Below, one piece after another: positions 18,803 through 28,670 of a stretch of 64,000 nt of DNA (within the stretch, counting starts at the first letter, position 1; the number at the start of each line of letters is the position of its first letter). The notes beneath the pieces were generated by a model. It searched no databases. It was not told the DNA's origin and saw only the letters and a list, made by a program, of their open reading frames with translations. Both the position numbers and the translations under genes were made by a program. Origin of the DNA: Chlorobiota bacterium (lineage in GTDB: Bacteria > Bacteroidota > Ignavibacteria > OLB7). The stretch is taken from positions 1 through 64,000 of the forward strand of contig JAQBOZ010000022.1 in NCBI GenBank assembly GCA_028287785.1. The letters are read 5' to 3'.

Positions 18803-20344
18803 ATGTTCTCTCAGGTCCGCTCCGCGAGCACCATCGGCGTCAACGCGCTGATCGTCGATATCGAAACGCACGTCGAAAACGGCATGTTCAACTTTGCGCT
18901 GGTCGGGCTGCCGGACAACGCCGTGCGCGAGAGCCGCGAGCGGGTCGGCGCCGCCATCAAGAACAGCGGGCTCGCCATGCCGATCCGGCGCTACACCGTA
19001 AACCTGGCCCCCGCCGATGTACGGAAGGAGGGCTCCGGGTTCGACCTGCCGATCGCGCTTGGAATTCTGGCCGCCACCGACCAGATCGCCGGCGAGCTGC
19101 TGCGCGGGACATTGATCGTGGGGGAGCTGGCGCTGGATGGGGCGCTCCGCCCGGTCCACGGCATCCTTCCGGTGGTCCTGGAAGCACGCGCCCACGGCCT
19201 GCGACGCATCCTTCTCCCCCGCGAGAACGCGGACGAGGCGGCGCTGGTCGATGGGATCGAGGTGATCCCGCTGGAATCCCTTCGCCAGACATCCGAGTTC
19301 CTGAACGCCGGGCTGACGATCGGCTCCCATCACGTGGACCGGGAAGTCCTCTTCCGCCACCGCGACGATACGGGCCTCGATCTCTCCGATGTGAAAGGGC
19401 AGGAGAATGTGAAACGGGCGTTCGAGGTTGCCGCCGCCGGTGGTCATAATGTGATCATGGTGGGGCCGCCCGGCGCCGGAAAGACGATGATCGCCAAGCG
19501 CATCCCCACGCTCCTCCCGCCGATGACGTTCGAGGAGGCGCTGGAAACCACCAAGATCCATTCGGTGGCCGGCATTCTCCCCGGGAGCACGCCCCTTGTG
19601 GCGTCGCGGCCGTTTCGAAGCCCGCATCATACCATCTCGGATGCCGCGCTGGTCGGCGGCGGGCTGGGTGTTGCGCGCCCCGGCGAGATATCGCTGGCGC
19701 ATCACGGAGTTCTCTTCCTCGATGAGCTTCCAGAGTTCGCGCGGAACGCGCTGGAGGTGCTCCGGCAGCCGCTGGAGGATAACCGCATCACCATCTCCCG
19801 CACAAAACTCAGCCTCACATTCCCCTGCAATTTCATGCTCGTCTCCAGCATGAACCCATGCCCGTGCGGCAACTTCGGCAACCCGAACACCGACTGCACC
19901 TGCTCCCCCCCGCAGATCCAGCGGTATATGTCGAAGATCTCCGGGCCGCTGCTGGACAGAATCGATATTCATGTGGAGGTGGCGGCGGTGAAGTACCGGG
20001 ACCTTGCCTCGAAACGGAGCGGTGAAAGCTCCGCCCAGGTGCGCCAGCGGGTGATTGCCGCGCGCGGCGTGCAGGCGGAGCGTTTCGGCCGGCGCGATGG
20101 AGTCTATAAGAACGCCGACATGGGCTCGCGCGATCTCCGCGATTTCTGCCAGCTCGACGCCCCCTGCCAGGATCTCCTCAAAATGGCGATGTCCAAACTC
20201 GGCCTCTCCGCCCGCGCGTACGACAAGATCCTCAAGGTCTCCCGGACCATCGCCGATCTTGCGGACGCGGAGGCAATCCGGCCGGAACATCTCTCCGAGG
20301 CAATCCAGTATCGGAGCCTGGACCGGCAGTTCTGGAACGTCTGA
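18803..20344 (+). CDS. comM: YifB/ComM-type Mg-chelatase-like AAA+ ATPase
   Basis: 513 residues from the ATG at 18803, matching the usual 500-510. The start gives the family opening [20 protein letters not shown]. The N-terminal ChlI-like domain includes [14 protein letters not shown] and the [17 protein letters not shown] stretch. The AAA+ core has Walker [17 protein letters not shown] (near residue 222) and Walker [14 protein letters not shown]4-type insertion, [18 protein letters not shown], follows, and the C-terminal Mg_chelatase-C helical region ends [10 protein letters not shown]. ComM is a hexameric helicase that promotes branch migration during natural transformation; many YifB proteins in other phyla are uncharacterised, so the role is by family. 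The gene appears monocistronic. Confidence 0.93.
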   Translation: MFSQVRSASTIGVNALIVDIETHVENGMFNFALVGLPDNAVRESRERVGAAIKNSGLAMPIRRYTVNLAPADVRKEGSGFDLPIALGILAATDQIAGELLRGTLIVGELALDGALRPVHGILPVVLEARAHGLRRILLPRENADEAALVDGIEVIPLESLRQTSEFLNAGLTIGSHHVDREVLFRHRDDTGLDLSDVKGQENVKRAFEVAAAGGHNVIMVGPPGAGKTMIAKRIPTLLPPMTFEEALETTKIHSVAGILPGSTPLVASRPFRSPHHTISDAALVGGGLGVARPGEISLAHHGVLFLDELPEFARNALEVLRQPLEDNRITISRTKLSLTFPCNFMLVSSMNPCPCGNFGNPNTDCTCSPPQIQRYMSKISGPLLDRIDIHVEVAAVKYRDLASKRSGESSAQVRQRVIAARGVQAERFGRRDGVYKNADMGSRDLRDFCQLDAPCQDLLKMAMSKLGLSARAYDKILKVSRTIADLADAEAIRPEHLSEAIQYRSLDRQFWNV

Positions 20345-20448
20345 CCCGCCGCCCGCGTTTCTGGTATCACGATTGCGCCGGACTCCCGGCAGCCCACGCC
20401 ATCTCCCGATCGGAAGCATGGCCTTCGATACTTGAATCGCACAGACCT

Positions 20449-21516
20449 ATGAAACCGAATGACGACTCCGGCAGGCTCCCGACCGCGCAACGCCCGTTCC
20501 GGGTGCTGATCATCTCCGGCTCCAACCGCCGCCAGTACAATTGCCCCGGCGTTGATTCAAAGGCAAGAACGCTGATGCTCAGGATGGCGGAGCGGCTGCC
20601 GCAGGAATGGGAGATCGATTACGAGGATATCGGCAATGTCTATGGCCGCCCCCACATCGGAAGCTGCAACGCGTGTGTCTCCACATCGATGGCCCTCTGC
20701 GTCTGGCCCTGCAACTGCTATCAGAAGAATGATTCGCTGGAGCCGGATCTTATGTGGGATCTGGATCTCTACGCCCGTCTCGATCTGGCGGACGCGTGGG
20801 CGTTTATCGGCCCGGTCAACTGGTACGCCCCCACCAGCAACCTCAAGCTGATGTTCGATCGCCTTGTCTGCATGAACGGCGGCAACCCGCGCGAGGATCT
20901 TATCGAGCACAAGAACCCGGAGCTTGCAATGTCGCTCGAAGGCTCTCCAGAGTGGGACGAGCTGAGCCGGAATCATCTTGAGGGTCGCACCGCCGGCTTC
21001 TTCTGTTACGGCGATGGAGGCGGCGATGAGATCGCCCCCGACGGACGCCCGAAGCTCCTCCGCCACCCCGGTTATTTCAATCCCGGGGATGAGCCGTTCG
21101 ACGATATGCGCGACGCCTACGCGCCGCTGGTATGGCAGTGCAGGTTCAGCGGCATCGAGGTGCCTGACCAGTTGTGGAAGTACCGGGAGTTTGGAAACGG
21201 AAAACGCTACGCCGATAATCAGGCGGAGGATATGATCCGCCAGGACGATGTGATGGGAGATTTTGACGCCTGGGTGGAGAGTTTCGCCGTATTTGTGCGG
21301 GAAAAGGGGAAAGTGGAGCCGGGAACCTACCGCGCGTTCGGCCACGAGGCGCCGGGACATCTCTGGGCCGATACCAAACTGAAGTGGCGCGAGCTTCGCA
21401 TGGGCGCGGGGCTTCCGCCGGCCGGCTCATCCCCCGCCGAACAGCAGAAGCTGGAGCTGAACAACGACGCCACGTTCTCTCCGAAAATGAGCGAGGGGGA
21501 GAAGCTGAGGAAATAA
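20449..21516 (+). CDS. NAD(P)H-dependent FMN reductase/flavodoxin-fold protein
   Basis: 355 residues. FRVLIISGSNRRQYNCPG near residue 18 is the strand and phosphate-binding loop of the NADPH-dependent FMN reductase (flavodoxin-like) fold. 'IGSCNACVSTSMALCVWPCNC' (near residue 72) resembles the Cys-containing segment of iron-sulfur flavoprotein-like members, although the compact CxxCxxC spacing is not kept. GPVNWYAPTSNLKLMFDRL (near 125) is the family's conserved FMN-contact 'P.Y....S..lK.f.DR'. The C-terminal 150 residues are longer than in simple reductases. A cytosolic flavoenzyme is likely; the electron acceptor is unknown. It opens a run of five oxidoreductase-type genes on the plus strand. 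Confidence 0.78.
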   Translation: MKPNDDSGRLPTAQRPFRVLIISGSNRRQYNCPGVDSKARTLMLRMAERLPQEWEIDYEDIGNVYGRPHIGSCNACVSTSMALCVWPCNCYQKNDSLEPDLMWDLDLYARLDLADAWAFIGPVNWYAPTSNLKLMFDRLVCMNGGNPREDLIEHKNPELAMSLEGSPEWDELSRNHLEGRTAGFFCYGDGGGDEIAPDGRPKLLRHPGYFNPGDEPFDDMRDAYAPLVWQCRFSGIEVPDQLWKYREFGNGKRYADNQAEDMIRQDDVMGDFDAWVESFAVFVREKGKVEPGTYRAFGHEAPGHLWADTKLKWRELRMGAGLPPAGSSPAEQQKLELNNDATFSPKMSEGEKLRK

Positions 21517-21621
21517 CGGCGACGAAAAAGCCGGGCCATGGCACAGAGATCATACCACGATTCTCCCCCCAATGGCATATCGATTGAGCGCCGTGTATGA
21601 GACTCACGGATAATCATCGAT

Positions 21622-22650
21622 ATGAACAAAAACATCTCCTCGCTTCTTCTCGCCGCGGCCGGCGCCGGCGCGGTTATCGCCGCGCGAACCATCCTCCGCC
21701 GGGTCCGCCAGCTCGATCTTCAGGGAAAAACCGTCCTGGTCACCGGCGGCTCCCGTGGGCTGGGGCTGCTGCTGGCCCGCAAGCTGCTGGCCGAGGGGGC
21801 GAACGTCGCCATCTGCGCCCGCGATGCCGCCGAGCTTTCACGCGCGATTGTGGAGCTGGACAACCACAGGGATCTGTTCGCCGTGCGCTGCGATGTCACG
21901 GATCGCGAGGAAGTGGAGCGGATGATACGGATGGTCGATGACCACTTCGGGCAGATCGATGTCCTTATCAACAACGCCGGCGTGATCCAGGTGGGGCCGG
22001 TGGAGAACATGACCCACGACGATTTCCGCGAGGCGATGAACATCCATTTCTGGGGGCCGCTGAACACCACGCTGGCGGTGATGCCGGCGATGAAGCGCCG
22101 CGGCGAAGGGCGGATCGTCAACATCAGCTCGATCGGCGGGAAGGTCGCGGTTCCGCATCTCCTCCCCTACTGCGCCAGCAAGTTCGCGCTGGTGGGGCTC
22201 TCCGAGGGGCTCCGCGCGGAGCTGGCGAAGGACGGCATCATCGTCACCACGGTCTGCCCCGGCCTGATGCGGACCGGCAGCCATGTCAACGCGTTCATGA
22301 AGGGGGATCATCGCGCGGAGTTCACCTGGTTCTCCATCGCCGATTCACTTCCCATCATCTCGATGGCCGCCGATCGCGCCGCCGACCAGATCGTTGCCGC
22401 CCTGAAGGATGGCAGGGCGGAGCTGATCCTGACCGGGCCGGCGAAGGCGCTCGCCAGGGTTCATGGTCTCCACAGCGGAGCGATCGCCGACGTTCTCGGG
22501 GTTGTCAACATGCTCCTCCCCGCCCCCACCGCGGACCCCGATACACGCTGGACCGGCGCCGAGAGCGAGTCCGATCTCTCCCCATCGTTCCTTACCGAGA
22601 GCATCGATCAAGCGATGATTGAGAACAACGAAAGGGCCGTGGCGAGCTGA
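21622..22650 (+). CDS. Short-chain dehydrogenase/reductase with N-terminal membrane anchor
   Basis: 342 residues. The N-terminus (SSLLLAAAGAGAVIAARTIL) is hydrophobic and probably a membrane anchor. A classical SDR follows: TGGSRGLG (near 40) for cofactor, NNAG (near 119), catalytic Ser in NISSIGG and Tyr/Lys in YCASK (near 187-191), then PG near 213. About 80 residues follow the SDR core and have no recognised domain. It oxidises or reduces an unidentified alcohol or ketone with NAD(P). It starts 105 bases after the flavoprotein gene, and the ADH gene follows 138 bases later. Confidence 0.88.
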   Translation: MNKNISSLLLAAAGAGAVIAARTILRRVRQLDLQGKTVLVTGGSRGLGLLLARKLLAEGANVAICARDAAELSRAIVELDNHRDLFAVRCDVTDREEVERMIRMVDDHFGQIDVLINNAGVIQVGPVENMTHDDFREAMNIHFWGPLNTTLAVMPAMKRRGEGRIVNISSIGGKVAVPHLLPYCASKFALVGLSEGLRAELAKDGIIVTTVCPGLMRTGSHVNAFMKGDHRAEFTWFSIADSLPIISMAADRAADQIVAALKDGRAELILTGPAKALARVHGLHSGAIADVLGVVNMLLPAPTADPDTRWTGAESESDLSPSFLTESIDQAMIENNERAVAS

Positions 22651-22788
22651 TGGAAAAAAATTATCGGCGCTGTTGCCGGCCGCCCATCATGGAACGCACA
22701 GTCGATGTGGTCGGAACGGCGCCCGCGATTGTCAAGGATCAATTGCCAACAATCATACAATCCTTAACCGGACACAAGCAAAAACATC

Positions 22789-23958
22789 ATGAAGGCTTTA
22801 CGCTGGCACGGAACAACGGACGTAAGCATCGATACCGTCGCTGACCCGACGATTGTCAACGGCCACGACGCGATCATCAGGATCACGACCACCGCGATCT
22901 GCGGCTCCGATCTCCATATCTACAACGGCTACATTCCGACGATGGAGGATGGCGATATCCTGGGGCATGAATTCATGGGAGAGGTGATCGAAACGGGAAA
23001 GGACGTGTCGCGCGTCCGCAAGGGGGAACGCGTGGTGATCCCCTTCACCATCGCCTGCGGCACCTGTCACTTCTGCTCCAAAACCCTTACATCGCTCTGC
23101 GACAACTCCAACCCGAACGCGGAGATGGCCGCGAAGCTCTACGGCTACTCCGCCTCCGGGCTGTTCGGCTACTCCCACCTCTACGGCGGGTTCTCCGGCG
23201 GACAGGCGGAGTACGTCCGCGTCCCGTTTATCGACGTTGGCGCCTGCGTGATCCCCGAGGAGATTCCCGATGAGAAGGTTCTGTTCCTGAGCGATATCCT
23301 CCCCACCGGCTGGATGGCGGCGGAGAACTGCGACATCCAGCCCGGCGATATCGTCGCGGTGTGGGGATGCGGCCCGGTGGGACAGTTCGCGATCATGTCC
23401 GCGTTCCTTCAGGGAGCCGGGCGCGTGATCGCCATCGACAACATCCCCGCGCGGCTCCGGCTGGCAGAGACTCAGGGGGCGGAGACGCTGAACTTCGAGG
23501 AAGTGGATGATTTCTCCGATGCGCTCAAGTCGATGACCGGCGGCATGGGTCCGCATGCCTGCATCGACGCGGTCGGCATGGAGGCGCACGGCAACACGAT
23601 CGACAACGCGTACGACTGGGTGAAGCAGATCGTCCGCCTGGAGACCGATCGTCCGCACGTCCTCCGGCAGGTCATCTACAACTGCCGCAAGGGGGGGCAT
23701 GTTTCCCTGCCGGGCGTCTATGGCGGGTTTATCGACAAGTTCCCGATCGGCTCCGCCTTCGCCAAGGGGCTGACCCTCAAGATGGGGCAGACCAATGTGC
23801 ATCGCTATATGCGGCCGCTGCTGGACCGGATTCAGAAGGGAGAGTTCGATCCCTCCTTCGTGATAACCCACAGGGCCGCGCTTGAGGATGCTCCCACGAT
23901 GTACGATACGTTCAAGAACAACAAGGACGAGTGCATCAAGGTGGTGCTGAAACCGTGA
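22789..23958 (+). CDS. Zinc-dependent alcohol dehydrogenase (MDR family), formaldehyde-dehydrogenase-like
   Basis: 389 residues. Catalytic zinc ligands: Cys in ICGSDLH, and His-Glu in GHEFMGEV. The structural zinc lobe is [15 protein letters not shown]. The Rossmann loop is [11 protein letters not shown] (near residue 195). A long insert ([28 protein letters not shown]) after AVGMEA is typical of the glutathione-independent formaldehyde dehydrogenase-like/FdhA branch of medium-chain dehydrogenases. The substrate is not determined by sequence. A short REP-like repeat begins 9 bases after the stop, followed by a sugar-oxidoreductase gene. Confidence 0.92.
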   Translation: MKALRWHGTTDVSIDTVADPTIVNGHDAIIRITTTAICGSDLHIYNGYIPTMEDGDILGHEFMGEVIETGKDVSRVRKGERVVIPFTIACGTCHFCSKTLTSLCDNSNPNAEMAAKLYGYSASGLFGYSHLYGGFSGGQAEYVRVPFIDVGACVIPEEIPDEKVLFLSDILPTGWMAAENCDIQPGDIVAVWGCGPVGQFAIMSAFLQGAGRVIAIDNIPARLRLAETQGAETLNFEEVDDFSDALKSMTGGMGPHACIDAVGMEAHGNTIDNAYDWVKQIVRLETDRPHVLRQVIYNCRKGGHVSLPGVYGGFIDKFPIGSAFAKGLTLKMGQTNVHRYMRPLLDRIQKGEFDPSFVITHRAALEDAPTMYDTFKNNKDECIKVVLKP

Positions 23959-23966
23959 TCGATGGC

Positions 23967-24020
23967 GTGCGCGGGGCATTGCCCCGCGCACCAGATATTG
24001 CGCCCCTCCAGGGCCTGGAA
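23967..24020 (+). repeat. REP-like repeat family 1, copy a
   Basis: GTGCGCGGGGC-ATT-GCCCCGCGCAC hairpin, then ATATTGCGCCCCTCCAGGGCCTGG. It starts 9 bases after the preceding stop codon, in the sense direction. It matches copies at 26526, 43126, 50016 (reverse), 60767 and 61976 (reverse). Confidence 0.85.
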
Positions 24021-24084
24021 AGGGGGGTGAGGTTGCTCGCCTCCTCCGGTATCATTGGAAAATTCTTACAAACGACACGATATC

Positions 24085-25218
24085 ATGGCGAAACGAGAAA
24101 CACGAAACGGAAGCCAGGGAAGGAAGATCCGCTATGCGGTGGTGGGGCTTGGCTGGATAGCACAGACGGCCATCCTCCCGGCATTCGAGCACGCGGAAAA
24201 GAACTCCAGGCTGACGGCGCTTGTCTCCGGCGATCCGACAAAACTGAGGAAGCTGGGGCGGAAGTACGATGTGGAGCATCTCTGCTCCTACGATCAGTAC
24301 GATGAGCTTCTGCGGAGCGGAGCGATCGATGCCGTCTATATCGCCCTGCCGAACTCCATGCACATGGACTACACAGTGCGCGCGGCCCGGGCGGGAGTCC
24401 ATGTCCTCTGCGAAAAACCGATGGCGGTTTCCGGGGAGGAATGCCTGACGATGATCGGCGCATGCGATGAGAACAAGGTAAAGCTGATGATCGCCTACCG
24501 GCTTCACTTCGATCCGGCGAACATGAAGGCGGCGGAGATCATCCGCGACGGAAAAATCGGCGAGGCCAGGGTCTTCTCCTCCCTCTTCTCGCAGCAGGTT
24601 CACAAGGGGAATATCAGGCTCAGCGATGAATGCGGCGGCGGCACGGTGCCGGACATGGGCATCTACTGCATCAACGCCGCGCGCTACCTCTTCGGCGCGG
24701 AGCCGACCGAGGTGACGGCGACCATCGCGCGGAACGATGAGAAGCGATTTGAGGAGATCGAGGAGATGGCGAGCGCGATTCTCCGCTTTCCGGGGGACCG
24801 CATCGCCATGTTCACATGCAGCTTCGGCGCCGCGCCGGTGGATCAGTATCAGATCGCCGGCACGAAAGGCGACCTGAGGATGGACCCGGCATACAGCTTC
24901 CAGAGGCCGCTGACGCTGACCAGGACCATCAACAACAAGAGCCGCGAGCAGAAATTTCCATTCGGCGATCAGTTCGCGCCGGAGATCCTCTATTTCTCCG
25001 ACTGCATCGCCGGCGACCGGAAGCCGGAGCCATCGGGACAGGAGGGGATGATGGATGTGCGGATCATCGAGGCGATTTATCAGTCGGCGCGGACGGGGGC
25101 CACGGTGGCAATCGCGGAACCGGAGCCGAAGCACGGCCCGACTCCGAAGATGGCGAGAACCGAGCCGCCTCCGGCGAAGCCACGGATGGTACACGCTACA
25201 TCCCCGTCGGGTGAATAG
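24085..25218 (+). CDS. Gfo/Idh/MocA family NAD(P)-dependent oxidoreductase
   Basis: 377 residues from the ATG at 24085 (an in-frame TTG at 24055 is less likely). The N-terminal Rossmann domain has VVGLGWIAQTAILPAF. The signature CEKPMA (near residue 110) contains the Lys of the family's EKP motif. The C-terminal half follows the alpha/beta fold of the family with GGGTVPDMGIYCINAARYLFG, carrying the conserved 'D.G.Y.I...R.lfG' pattern. Such enzymes oxidise or reduce sugars, such as glucose-fructose or xylose. The neighbouring PQQ-type sugar dehydrogenase suggests a link to sugar oxidation, which is inference. Confidence 0.92.
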   Translation: MAKRETRNGSQGRKIRYAVVGLGWIAQTAILPAFEHAEKNSRLTALVSGDPTKLRKLGRKYDVEHLCSYDQYDELLRSGAIDAVYIALPNSMHMDYTVRAARAGVHVLCEKPMAVSGEECLTMIGACDENKVKLMIAYRLHFDPANMKAAEIIRDGKIGEARVFSSLFSQQVHKGNIRLSDECGGGTVPDMGIYCINAARYLFGAEPTEVTATIARNDEKRFEEIEEMASAILRFPGDRIAMFTCSFGAAPVDQYQIAGTKGDLRMDPAYSFQRPLTLTRTINNKSREQKFPFGDQFAPEILYFSDCIAGDRKPEPSGQEGMMDVRIIEAIYQSARTGATVAIAEPEPKHGPTPKMARTEPPPAKPRMVHATSPSGE

Positions 25219-25263
25219 ATGTTCGCGGGCCGGCAAGTCACTCCAATCCGAATATCGATAACG

Positions 25264-26412
25264 ATGAAATCATATAGCCGATCCCTGTTCCTTCCCCTGC
25301 TCTCCCTCCTGCTCGGATGCTCAAAACCGCCCCCCGGCAAGGGACAGGGGGAGGTATCCGCCACCCCCGACAACGCCGTGCGGTTCAAGGTGGAGACGGT
25401 CGCCTCCGGCCTGGAAATCCCCTGGGCGATGGCATTTCTCCCTGATGGCAGGATGCTCGTGACCGAGCGGCCGGGGCGGATCAGGATCGTGGAGAACGGG
25501 ACGCTCCGCCCCGAGCCGATCGCGGTGATACGGGAAGTGGAGCAGGTCGGCGAAAGCGGCCTGATGGATCTGATACTCCATCCCGGCTTCGCGCGGAATG
25601 GGTTCATCTTCATCTCCTACGCCTACGGCGGCGATCAACAGCAGGTTCGCGTGGCGCGCTACCACTTCGATGGCAATACCCTGACGGAGCCGAAGACGCT
25701 GATCGAGGGGATTCCAGCGGCGAAAAATCACGCGGGATGCCGGCTCGGGTTCGGTCCCGACGGGAAGCTCTATATCACCACCGGCGACGCGACCAAAAAG
25801 GAACAGGCGCAGGATCTTGGAACGCTCGGCGGAAAAACCCTTCGCATCAACGACGATGGAACTGTTCCTTCCGATAATCCGTTTGTTGGTCAGGCGGGGG
25901 CGCGTCCGGAGATCTGGAGCTACGGCCACCGCAACTCGCAGGGGATCTGCTGGCAGCCGGAAACGGGGCTGATGTTCCAGTCGGAGCATGGGCCCTCCGG
26001 AAACGACGCGCCGGGTGGAGGGGATGAGGTGAACATCGTGGAGCGGGGAAAGAACTACGGCTGGCCGGTGGTTCATCACCGCGATTCGCGGCCGGACATG
26101 GTATCGCCGTTGCTGGAGTATACGCCGGCAATCGCCCCTGGAGGCGCGATGTTCTACACGGGAAATCTCTTCCCGGCATTCAAAAACAATCTCTTCTTCG
26201 CCGGCCTGGTGGGAGAATGCCTGATGCGCGTGGAGCTGAACGGTCGCACGGTGGTGAAGCAGGAGAAGCTCCTTCACGGCACCTACGGCCGCATCCGCGA
26301 TGTGATCACGGGGCCTGACGGCGCCATTTATTTCTGCACATCCAACCGCGACGGCAGGGGCTCCCCCGCCGCGAACGACGACAGGGTTCTGAAGCTGGTG
26401 CCTGAGAAATAA
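25264..26412 (+). CDS. Lipoprotein aldose/sorbosone dehydrogenase-like protein (PQQ-dependent sugar dehydrogenase family)
   Basis: 382 residues from the ATG at 25264, chosen because it gives a lipoprotein signal (LFLPLLSLLLGC with the lipobox Cys). It is therefore exported and lipid-anchored. The GSDH beta-propeller is evident: LEIPWAMAFLPDGRMLVTER, ESGLMDLILHPGFARNGFIF, FGPDGKLYITTGDA, WSYGHRNSQGICW and EHGPSGNDAPGGGDEVN then GKNYGWP. These are the landmarks of soluble PQQ glucose dehydrogenase/Asd (YliI) proteins, including the catalytic-type His in the 'KNHAGCRLGFG' strand. It probably oxidises aldoses in the periplasm. It follows the Gfo/Idh/MocA gene by 45 bases and may be co-transcribed. 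Confidence 0.9.
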   Translation: MKSYSRSLFLPLLSLLLGCSKPPPGKGQGEVSATPDNAVRFKVETVASGLEIPWAMAFLPDGRMLVTERPGRIRIVENGTLRPEPIAVIREVEQVGESGLMDLILHPGFARNGFIFISYAYGGDQQQVRVARYHFDGNTLTEPKTLIEGIPAAKNHAGCRLGFGPDGKLYITTGDATKKEQAQDLGTLGGKTLRINDDGTVPSDNPFVGQAGARPEIWSYGHRNSQGICWQPETGLMFQSEHGPSGNDAPGGGDEVNIVERGKNYGWPVVHHRDSRPDMVSPLLEYTPAIAPGGAMFYTGNLFPAFKNNLFFAGLVGECLMRVELNGRTVVKQEKLLHGTYGRIRDVITGPDGAIYFCTSNRDGRGSPAANDDRVLKLVPEK

Positions 26413-26452
26413 ACGCCCATATGCCCGAAGGGGCTTCCCTGAACGGGCCAGC

Positions 26453-26486
26453 AAAAAAAAGCCGGCCGTGGAATGATACGGCCGGC
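26453..26486 (-). terminator. Terminator, probably for the histidine kinase gene
   Basis: Reading the minus strand, GCCGGCCGT pairs with ACGGCCGGC around an 8-base loop and is followed by eight T residues. It lies about 160 bases after the kinase stop. The stem could also act on the plus-strand transcript ending at 26412, but the T-tract favours the minus strand. Confidence 0.75.
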
Positions 26487-26525
26487 GGCAGACAGATCAA
26501 TCGAACAGAATGGAGGAGCTATGGA

Positions 26526-26564
26526 GCCCCGCGCACAAGGAATTGCGCCCCTCCGGGGCTTGAG
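26526..26564 (+). repeat. REP-like repeat family 1, copy b (partial)
   Basis: Only the right arm of the first hairpin (GCCCCGCGCAC) and the GGAATTGCGCCCCTCCGGGG segment followed by CTTGAG are present. It lies about 110 bases after the sugar dehydrogenase stop, in the sense direction. Confidence 0.8.
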
Positions 26565-26645
26565 GAAGATGGAAGACAAGGCAGGACTTGCATTAAGCCC
26601 TAACGGGGCGTCATAGCTTGTCAATGGGGTATAACCCCATGTGCG

Positions 26646-28670
26646 CTAGTTGTTCCCCATTCTGCCGACCACATTCGCCACCACGGCCACCAGCTCGAAC
26701 GGTTCCGCCGGTTTCGCCACGTGCATCTGAAATCCGGTAAGGAGCACGCGACGGCGGTCCTCAGAACGCGCCAGCGCCGTCAGCGCGACGGCGGGAATCC
26801 TCCCCCCCTCGCTCTCCGGAAGGGAACGAATCTCGCGTATGAGATCGTATCCATCGCGGTCCGGCATGCCGATATCGCTTACAAGCACCGCCGGCCGGGT
26901 CTCCCGCACAAGCCTCAGCGCCTCGTCCACCGATGCGGCAGTGAACACCTCGGCCCCGGCCGATTCCAGCACGCGCCGCACAAGATCGCGCGCGTCCGGC
27001 TCATCGTCCACCACAAGCACGCTGATCCCCTTCAGCGACGGCAGTTCGTACTCGATCGGCGCCCCGGTTTCCACCTTCGGATGCTGGCGATCCCCGTCTT
27101 CATCCGAGTGGACCACGGCGAGCGGAAGGATCACCGTGAACGTGGCTCCCAGCCCGGTGCCGGGGCTGACCACCGTGACGGTGCCGCCGTGCATCTCCAC
27201 CAGGTTCTTGACGATCGACAGCCCAAGCCCAAGCCCGCCGTGCGCCCTCGTGGTGGAGGAATCCTCCTGCCTGAACCGCTCGAACACATGCGGCATGAAC
27301 GCCGGCGATATCCCCTGCCCCGTATCTCCCACGGTGATCTCGATATAGGAGTTCACCTTCTTCAACACCACCTGCACCTTCCCCCCGCGCGGGGTGAACT
27401 TGATGGCGTTGGAAAGAAGATTCCAGATGATCTGCTGGAGCCTGCTGGCGTCCCCCATGACCGGATCGGTGAACGGATCCAGCACCTTCTGCAACCTTAT
27501 TCCACGGGCATCCGCCGCCGGGCGGATCGTTTCCAGCGCCGCCTCCATCACCGGATGAAGATCGACACGGCGGACATCGAGACGGATCTTGCCTGATGTG
27601 ATGCGGCTCATATCCAGAAGATCCTCGATGATCTGCGTCTGAATGCGCGCATTCCGCTCGATCGTCTCCAGCCCCTGTTCCAGCGCCTCCGGCTCCAGCC
27701 CTTCGCTCCGGAGCAACTGCGACCAGCCGAGGATCGCGTTGAGGGGCGTGCGAAGCTCATGCGAAAGCGTGGCAAGGAATTCATCCTTCATCTGCCCCGC
27801 ATGCTCCGCCTGGCTGCGCGCGGCACGCTCCCGCTCCAGCAGCCTGAGTTTCTCCTCCTCCGCCATGATTCGATAATGGATGTCCACGCACGAGCCGATG
27901 TAGCCGGTGAACTCCCCGCCCCGGTCACGCAGCGGCATGCCGCTGTCCAGCATCCAGCGATACTCGCGGTCATGGCGGCAGAGCCGATACTCCAGGGTGA
28001 ATCCCCGGCGGGCGGCGAAGGATGTGGTGTAGATATCAAGACATCGCCGGTAATCATCGGGATGGACTCCCTCCGCCCATCCATCGCCGTACTCCTGTTC
28101 CATCGTCCGGCCGGTGAAATCGAGCCACGGTTTGTTGAACCAGGTGCGGAGCATATCGGTTCCGCTGATCCAGAGGAGCACGGGCGCCTGATCGGCCATA
28201 TGCCTGAACTGCTCTTCGCTGTCGCGCAGCGCATCCTCCGCGATATTCTTCTCCGTCTGCCGGGCCAGCACGCGATCGGAAATATCCGAGTACCATGCGG
28301 TGAGCCCCGCCGACGACGGATAGGCATACACCTCCACCCAGGTCCAGTCGCCATGAATGGTTCGCGCCTCGAACCTGACGGCGGTCTGCTCCGCCATCGC
28401 CCTGCGGAGTTCCCGCTCCTGCAGCGTGCCGGAAAGCGCCGGAAAGAGATCCCATATCACCTTCCCGATCAGATCCTCGCGACGCATGCCGGTATGAGCC
28501 TCGAATCGGGGGCTCACGTAGGTGTAGTGCCAGTCCGCGTCGAGCGCGAAGAACGGATCGGTCACCCGTTCCAGCATATCCACCGCCTGCGATTCCGGTA
28601 CCGCGGGGGATCGAGGCGTTTCCTGGCCGGCAGTCGAGCCCGGCCTGTCGTCGAGAATATCTTCAACCAT
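26646..28670 (-). CDS. Hybrid sensor histidine kinase: PAS-PAS-HisKA-HATPase-REC
   Basis: 674 residues from the ATG at 28670 (a TTG precedes it). Two PAS domains (about 35-135 and 155-275; the second carries the PAC-type WMLDSGMPLRDRGGEFTGYIG) sense an unknown signal in the cytoplasm, since there is no signal peptide or transmembrane helix. The HisKA H-box is TLSHELRTPLN (His304). The ATPase has N-box WNLLSNAIKFTP, G1 GDTGQGI, F-box FERFRQED and G2 GGLGLGLSI. The C-terminal receiver (551-670) has VLVVDDEPD, phospho-acceptor Asp599 in VSDIGMP, ALTA and KP. No DNA-binding domain and no adjacent response regulator are seen, so phosphate probably passes to an unlinked partner. Confidence 0.94.
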   Translation of the reverse strand: MVEDILDDRPGSTAGQETPRSPAVPESQAVDMLERVTDPFFALDADWHYTYVSPRFEAHTGMRREDLIGKVIWDLFPALSGTLQERELRRAMAEQTAVRFEARTIHGDWTWVEVYAYPSSAGLTAWYSDISDRVLARQTEKNIAEDALRDSEEQFRHMADQAPVLLWISGTDMLRTWFNKPWLDFTGRTMEQEYGDGWAEGVHPDDYRRCLDIYTTSFAARRGFTLEYRLCRHDREYRWMLDSGMPLRDRGGEFTGYIGSCVDIHYRIMAEEEKLRLLERERAARSQAEHAGQMKDEFLATLSHELRTPLNAILGWSQLLRSEGLEPEALEQGLETIERNARIQTQIIEDLLDMSRITSGKIRLDVRRVDLHPVMEAALETIRPAADARGIRLQKVLDPFTDPVMGDASRLQQIIWNLLSNAIKFTPRGGKVQVVLKKVNSYIEITVGDTGQGISPAFMPHVFERFRQEDSSTTRAHGGLGLGLSIVKNLVEMHGGTVTVVSPGTGLGATFTVILPLAVVHSDEDGDRQHPKVETGAPIEYELPSLKGISVLVVDDEPDARDLVRRVLESAGAEVFTAASVDEALRLVRETRPAVLVSDIGMPDRDGYDLIREIRSLPESEGGRIPAVALTALARSEDRRRVLLTGFQMHVAKPAEPFELVAVVANVVGRMGNN

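Noticed and set aside
18589-19449. 286-residue plus-strand frame over the start of the comM-like gene
   Set aside because: It is a shadow of the comM-like gene and has low-complexity Arg/Pro/Gly composition.
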